Both the position numbers and the translations under genes were made by a program. Source: VYFG01 sp965204165 (GTDB taxonomy: Bacteria > Pseudomonadota > Gammaproteobacteria > Arenicellales > Poriferihabitantaceae). From it: 64,000 bases of DNA. The notes under the pieces were generated by a model. The model saw only the letters and a program-made list of their open reading frames with translations. It made no database searches and was not told the DNA's origin. Below are positions 61,226 to 64,000 of the stretch, piece by piece (positions within the stretch are counted from its first letter, which is position 1; every line of letters begins with the position of its first letter). The stretch is taken from positions 2,418,001 to 2,482,000 of the forward strand of contig OZ241969.1 of NCBI GenBank assembly GCA_965204165.1, written 5' to 3'.

Positions 61226-61834
61226 TCAGTTTTTTCCGGACATCGCTGCGGATTCGGCGGCAATTCCCCGTACCAATCGCACGAGGTGTTCCGCAGTGGA
61301 GCCGAATGGCGCCATGGCCCGGATCGTGCCTTCGGGGTCCAGGACGTACACATTGGCGGGGTGTTCCATGGTGTAGCCGGTGCCCTGTTCGATCCGCCGG
61401 TAGGAGATGTTGTACTGGCTCGCCACTTCCCTGATCTCCTCCTCGGTGCCGGTCAGCCCGATGAGGTCCGGATGAAAGAAGGTGACGTAGGACGCCAGCC
61501 GCTCCACGGTGTCCCGCGAAGGGTCGATGGTGACGAAAAGGCCGGTCACCTGGTCCTTGGGAAGTGCGTGGAGGGCACGCCCGATGTTCGACAGTTCCAA
61601 GGGGCAGACATCGGGACAGCTGGTGAATCCGAAATACAGCAGGACTATCTTTCCCTTCAGCCTGTCCGATTCGAACCGGCTGCCGTCATGCGCCGTCAGC
61701 GTAAAACTGTCGCCGGCGGATGGAAGGGATTCCGCCCTGGCATTGACCGGTGCTGACAAGAGCAATCCCGGCGAAGTCAGCAACAGCACCCCGACAAGAC
61801 AGTGAAACAGGCGGGAACCGGACCGTGCATTCAT
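61226..61834 (-). CDS. SCO1/SenC family protein
   Basis: The 202-residue protein has an N-terminal membrane anchor or signal (residues ~8-28). A thioredoxin-like domain follows with the copper-binding CPDVC in FGFTSCPDVCPLELSN (near residue 76) and the distal His in GYTMEHPANVYVLDPEG (near 158). SCO proteins deliver copper to cytochrome oxidase or act as thiol reductases on the periplasmic side. Its ATG overlaps the stop of the upstream SCO-peroxidase fusion (ATGA). Confidence 0.93.
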   Translation of the reverse strand: MNARSGSRLFHCLVGVLLLTSPGLLLSAPVNARAESLPSAGDSFTLTAHDGSRFESDRLKGKIVLLYFGFTSCPDVCPLELSNIGRALHALPKDQVTGLFVTIDPSRDTVERLASYVTFFHPDLIGLTGTEEEIREVASQYNISYRRIEQGTGYTMEHPANVYVLDPEGTIRAMAPFGSTAEHLVRLVRGIAAESAAMSGKN

Positions 61835-63780
61835 GGGTCGCGGCCGGAATTCTGCCCGGGATCGCCCACCGGCGCGGCGAATGCGTCGAGCACCAGTGAA
61901 TCCACGTTGTCCCCCGTCAGGGCATGCAGGAAGGCAACCAGGTCCTCCTGTTCGCCGGCGTCCAGACCCAATGGCCGGATCAGCGGGCTGAGGAGTTCGT
62001 GGGGCACGCCGCCCCGGTTGTAGAACTCAACGACCTCCTCCAGGGTGCTGAACTGGCCGTTGTGCATATAGGGTGCGGTCAACGCGACGTTGCGCAGGGT
62101 GGGCGTGCGGAACTTCCAGCGGTCCGCCGGATCCTCGGTGATCTCGTAGAGCCCGACATCCCCGGGGGGCTTTTCGCCGACGGAGGCCATTACTTCCGGA
62201 TCCACATCCAGGAAGACCCCGGGCGCCAGGGTGACGCGGCTCGGCTTGAAGGCATCGCCGATGGAGTTCTCGAAACCCAGGCCGGCGTTGTGAAGCCGGT
62301 GATCCGTGAACAGCGCGTGATCCCTGTTGACAAGATGGCAGCTGGAGCATCCGGCCTTGCCGGAGAACAGGGTGAAGCCGCGCCGGGCGGCATTGTCGAG
62401 CGCCGTCTCGTCCTTGCCGTAGAACCAGCGGTCGAACGGCGAGTTGGCCGAAAGGAGGGTTCGTTCGTAGCTGGCAATCGCCATGCCCAGGGTTTCCATG
62501 CCGAGGGGTCTTCCGTCGAAGGCTTCCTCGAACATGCCCTCGTAGTCCGGAAAGGACCGGATCTTGCCGAGCAGGTAGCCCACCGACGGATTCGCCATCT
62601 CGTTCCGGGCCAGGAACGGTGCCCAGATCTGTTGCTCCAGGTTTTCCTCGCGTCCGTCGTGAAACAGTTTCTCCATGTAGGCGACGTTGTACAGCGTGGG
62701 GGCATTGCGGCGTACCGAGCGTCCCTCGACGCCCACTGCAGTGGCCATTTCGTTGTTGGAGAATCCCTGCTCCGGGATGTGGCACATGGCGCAGGAGAAG
62801 GTGTCGTTGATCGACAGGCGGCGGTCGTAGAACAGCTTCCTGCCGAGTTCGATCTTCTCCCGTGACAGGAGGTTGTCCTGCGGCTGCGGTATGGGCGGCA
62901 GGCCGAGGGGAGGGGCCTCGGCAAGCCCGAGGAGGTCGAGCCTCCTTCCCTTCCGGTCGGCGAGGGCCAGGCTGTCCGTTTCATAGTCTTCGGACTCGTA
63001 GCCTTCCTTGTCATCGCCGGGGCGCGACAGGGCACCGCCTGCCCGGGCCAGCGCCGGGACGGCCCCTTTCCCGTCCGCTTCGAGGAACAGGGAGCGTATG
63101 TCGTTAAGCAGCAGGTCCGCATGCAGGAAGGACACGCTGTAGATGTTGCGGATCCTCCGGTCGGGGTCGATCAGGAACACCTTGAGCAGATGGGCGATGT
63201 CCAGGGTTTCCCCCGTTTTTGCGTCAACCAGTTTCTGCATGTCCTGTCCATAGGCATCGAGAATCGGCTTCAGCGTTTCCTCGGAGTCCGTCGTGACGAA
63301 GTCCCAGTCGCCCCTGGTGCCCGCAAAGCGGAAGTTGTTGCCATACAGCTTCATGACTTCGGGCGTGTCGCGCTCGGGGTCCAGGCTCAGGCTGACAAGG
63401 CGCAGGCCGGCTTCCAGTTCCGGGTCATCCTGCATCGTCGATTTCAGCCGGTTGAACACATAGGAGGACAGCGGGCATCCGTTGATGTCGCTGCACCGGC
63501 TGAACATGAAGTTCAGCAGGACGATGCGGCCGTCATAGAGGTCGTGGAGGCGGATGCGCCGATTCTCCTCGTCGAGGACCGGCGCATCCCTGGCCGTGCC
63601 CAGAGGAGGGAGGCCGTAGCTGCCGGGTTCCGGCAATTCGTATTCCAGGGGCCCGTAACCGAGTGCGAGTATTCCGCTGCCGGTGTCGGCATGGGTCACA
63701 TGGGCGGGCACCAGGAACAGGAACGCGCTCCAAAGGAGTGCGCATGAAGTTCGAACTCGCCCGGAAGTGGCCCAAGCCAT
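61831..63780 (-). CDS. SCO-like domain fused to a di-haem cytochrome c peroxidase (MauG-like)
   Basis: The ATG at 63780 (MAWATSGRVRTSCALLW) places a signal peptide at residues ~1-31 and gives 649 residues. Residues ~45-225 are SCO-like (VLLNFMFSRCSDINGCPLSS), but the two Cys are separated by five residues instead of three. Residues ~285-640 form a bacterial cytochrome c peroxidase/MauG domain with haem sites CAMCH and CSSCH. A His-rich C-terminal part contains APYMHNGQFSTLEEVV. It is periplasmic. Possible roles are peroxide removal or oxidative maturation of a partner protein. It is coupled to a stand-alone SCO gene. Confidence 0.85.
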   Translation of the reverse strand: MAWATSGRVRTSCALLWSAFLFLVPAHVTHADTGSGILALGYGPLEYELPEPGSYGLPPLGTARDAPVLDEENRRIRLHDLYDGRIVLLNFMFSRCSDINGCPLSSYVFNRLKSTMQDDPELEAGLRLVSLSLDPERDTPEVMKLYGNNFRFAGTRGDWDFVTTDSEETLKPILDAYGQDMQKLVDAKTGETLDIAHLLKVFLIDPDRRIRNIYSVSFLHADLLLNDIRSLFLEADGKGAVPALARAGGALSRPGDDKEGYESEDYETDSLALADRKGRRLDLLGLAEAPPLGLPPIPQPQDNLLSREKIELGRKLFYDRRLSINDTFSCAMCHIPEQGFSNNEMATAVGVEGRSVRRNAPTLYNVAYMEKLFHDGREENLEQQIWAPFLARNEMANPSVGYLLGKIRSFPDYEGMFEEAFDGRPLGMETLGMAIASYERTLLSANSPFDRWFYGKDETALDNAARRGFTLFSGKAGCSSCHLVNRDHALFTDHRLHNAGLGFENSIGDAFKPSRVTLAPGVFLDVDPEVMASVGEKPPGDVGLYEITEDPADRWKFRTPTLRNVALTAPYMHNGQFSTLEEVVEFYNRGGVPHELLSPLIRPLGLDAGEQEDLVAFLHALTGDNVDSLVLDAFAAPVGDPGQNSGRDP

Positions 63781-63856
63781 TTGGCAGACTTCCGAAAAAC
63801 CAGGGAACCGGAGCCCCGGGCGCACCGGCGGAACCTGCCGGTGCGCCGTCCGGGAG

Positions 63857-64000
63857 TCAGTCGCTGGATGCCAGGCGGGTACCCGATTCAATCGCGTTGC
63901 TGGACGCGAACAGGGAATACGCATTGAAGCGCATCTGGTGGGACCTGCCCAGCTTTTCCTTGTAGAAGTCGACCTCGAACTGCTTGACCAGTTCCTTGCC
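63857..64000 (-). CDS. C-terminal end of an unidentified protein (cut by window edge)
   Basis: A minus-strand frame is open from the right edge to a TGA at 63859-63857 and gives the last 47 residues. It is Lys/Phe-rich at first (VKQFEVDFYKEKLGRSHQMR) and ends in GTRLASSD. No family can be named from this piece. It lies 76 bases upstream of the SCO-peroxidase gene on the same strand and probably belongs to the same operon. The opposite-strand frame at 63663-63965 is judged a shadow. Confidence 0.5.
   Translation of the reverse strand, partial: GKELVKQFEVDFYKEKLGRSHQMRFNAYSLFASSNAIESGTRLASSD

Noticed and set aside
63663..63965. 100-codon plus-strand frame at the right edge
   Set aside because: It overlaps the signal-peptide end of the peroxidase fusion and the open minus-strand frame that runs off the window. 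Its content is Pro/Gly/Arg-rich.
1..64000. CRISPR arrays, tRNA and rRNA genes
   Set aside because: No regularly spaced direct repeats, no TΨC-loop-like GTTCRA motif with matching acceptor stem, and no rRNA signature were seen by eye. A tRNA scan would be needed for certainty.

Overview
The window is GC-rich bacterial chromosome, most likely from a gammaproteobacterium. The evidence is the rplM-rpsI pair, metG next to mrp(apbC) and dcd in one block, a Coq7-type ubiquinone hydroxylase, and a SufS-SufE pair. Species cannot be fixed from sequence reading alone. I found no tRNA, rRNA or CRISPR array, and no intact insertion sequence.

Layout. (1) 1-7 kb is mostly housekeeping: the 3' end of a choline-sulfatase-like gene, coq7, a small 2Fe-2S ferredoxin, rplM-rpsI, metG, mrp and dcd. 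The 400-base gap before rplM holds a strong terminator hairpin and a candidate small RNA or mini-ORF. (2) 7-10 kb carries a TmpA/TmpB-like pair (trimethylaminoethylphosphonate to glycine betaine plus phosphate), a DUF1127 protein and a divergent LysR regulator. (3) 10-16.3 kb has assorted metabolic genes: an Fe-S protein, a hydantoinase/oxoprolinase-type protein, a quinone oxidoreductase, a DsbA-like isomerase, a membrane protein and a histidine phosphatase. (4) About 16.3-25.0 kb is a visibly more AT-rich accessory island. It holds an overlapping operon of a coiled-coil protein, a phospholipase-D-fold nuclease, a type III methyltransferase (Mod) and a type III restriction subunit (Res). A convergent gene with a perfect HEPN ribonuclease motif follows. 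The left part of the island is non-coding with a strongly structured element.

(5) 25-47 kb is a large purine-catabolism region. An eight-gene minus-strand operon (32.8 to 25.0 kb) runs from BMP-type ABC ATPase and two permeases through a RutR-like TetR regulator to urate hydroxylase PuuD, allantoinase PuuE, allantoicase and ureidoglycolate lyase. Further right lie 8-oxoguanine deaminase, xanthine dehydrogenase XdhABC, guanine deaminase, UraD, UraH and the BMP substrate-binding protein. Together they take guanine, 8-oxoguanine or xanthine through urate and allantoin to glyoxylate and urea. Three near-identical 16-bp palindromes of RutR type sit on the promoters of the ABC/urate operon, xdhABC and the divergent guaD/uraD pair, which suggests one local regulon. 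Between these blocks lie a SAF-domain oxidoreductase, a TauE/SafE exporter, a VapBC pair and a uronate-dehydrogenase-like gene.

(6) 47-56.4 kb holds a CaiB/BaiF CoA transferase, a mesaconyl-CoA-hydratase-like dehydratase and an SDR in one minus-strand group. A small secreted repeat protein, an acetolactate-synthase-like enzyme, an OYE-type demethylase-like flavoenzyme and an ornithine-cyclodeaminase-like protein follow. (7) 56.7-64 kb holds sufS-sufE, an ECF sigma factor coupled to a membrane-anchored von Willebrand A protein, and a SCO protein coupled to an unusual SCO / di-haem peroxidase fusion. A truncated gene lies at the right edge.

All readings are by eye. Family names rest on recognised motifs and remembered family features, not on database searches.
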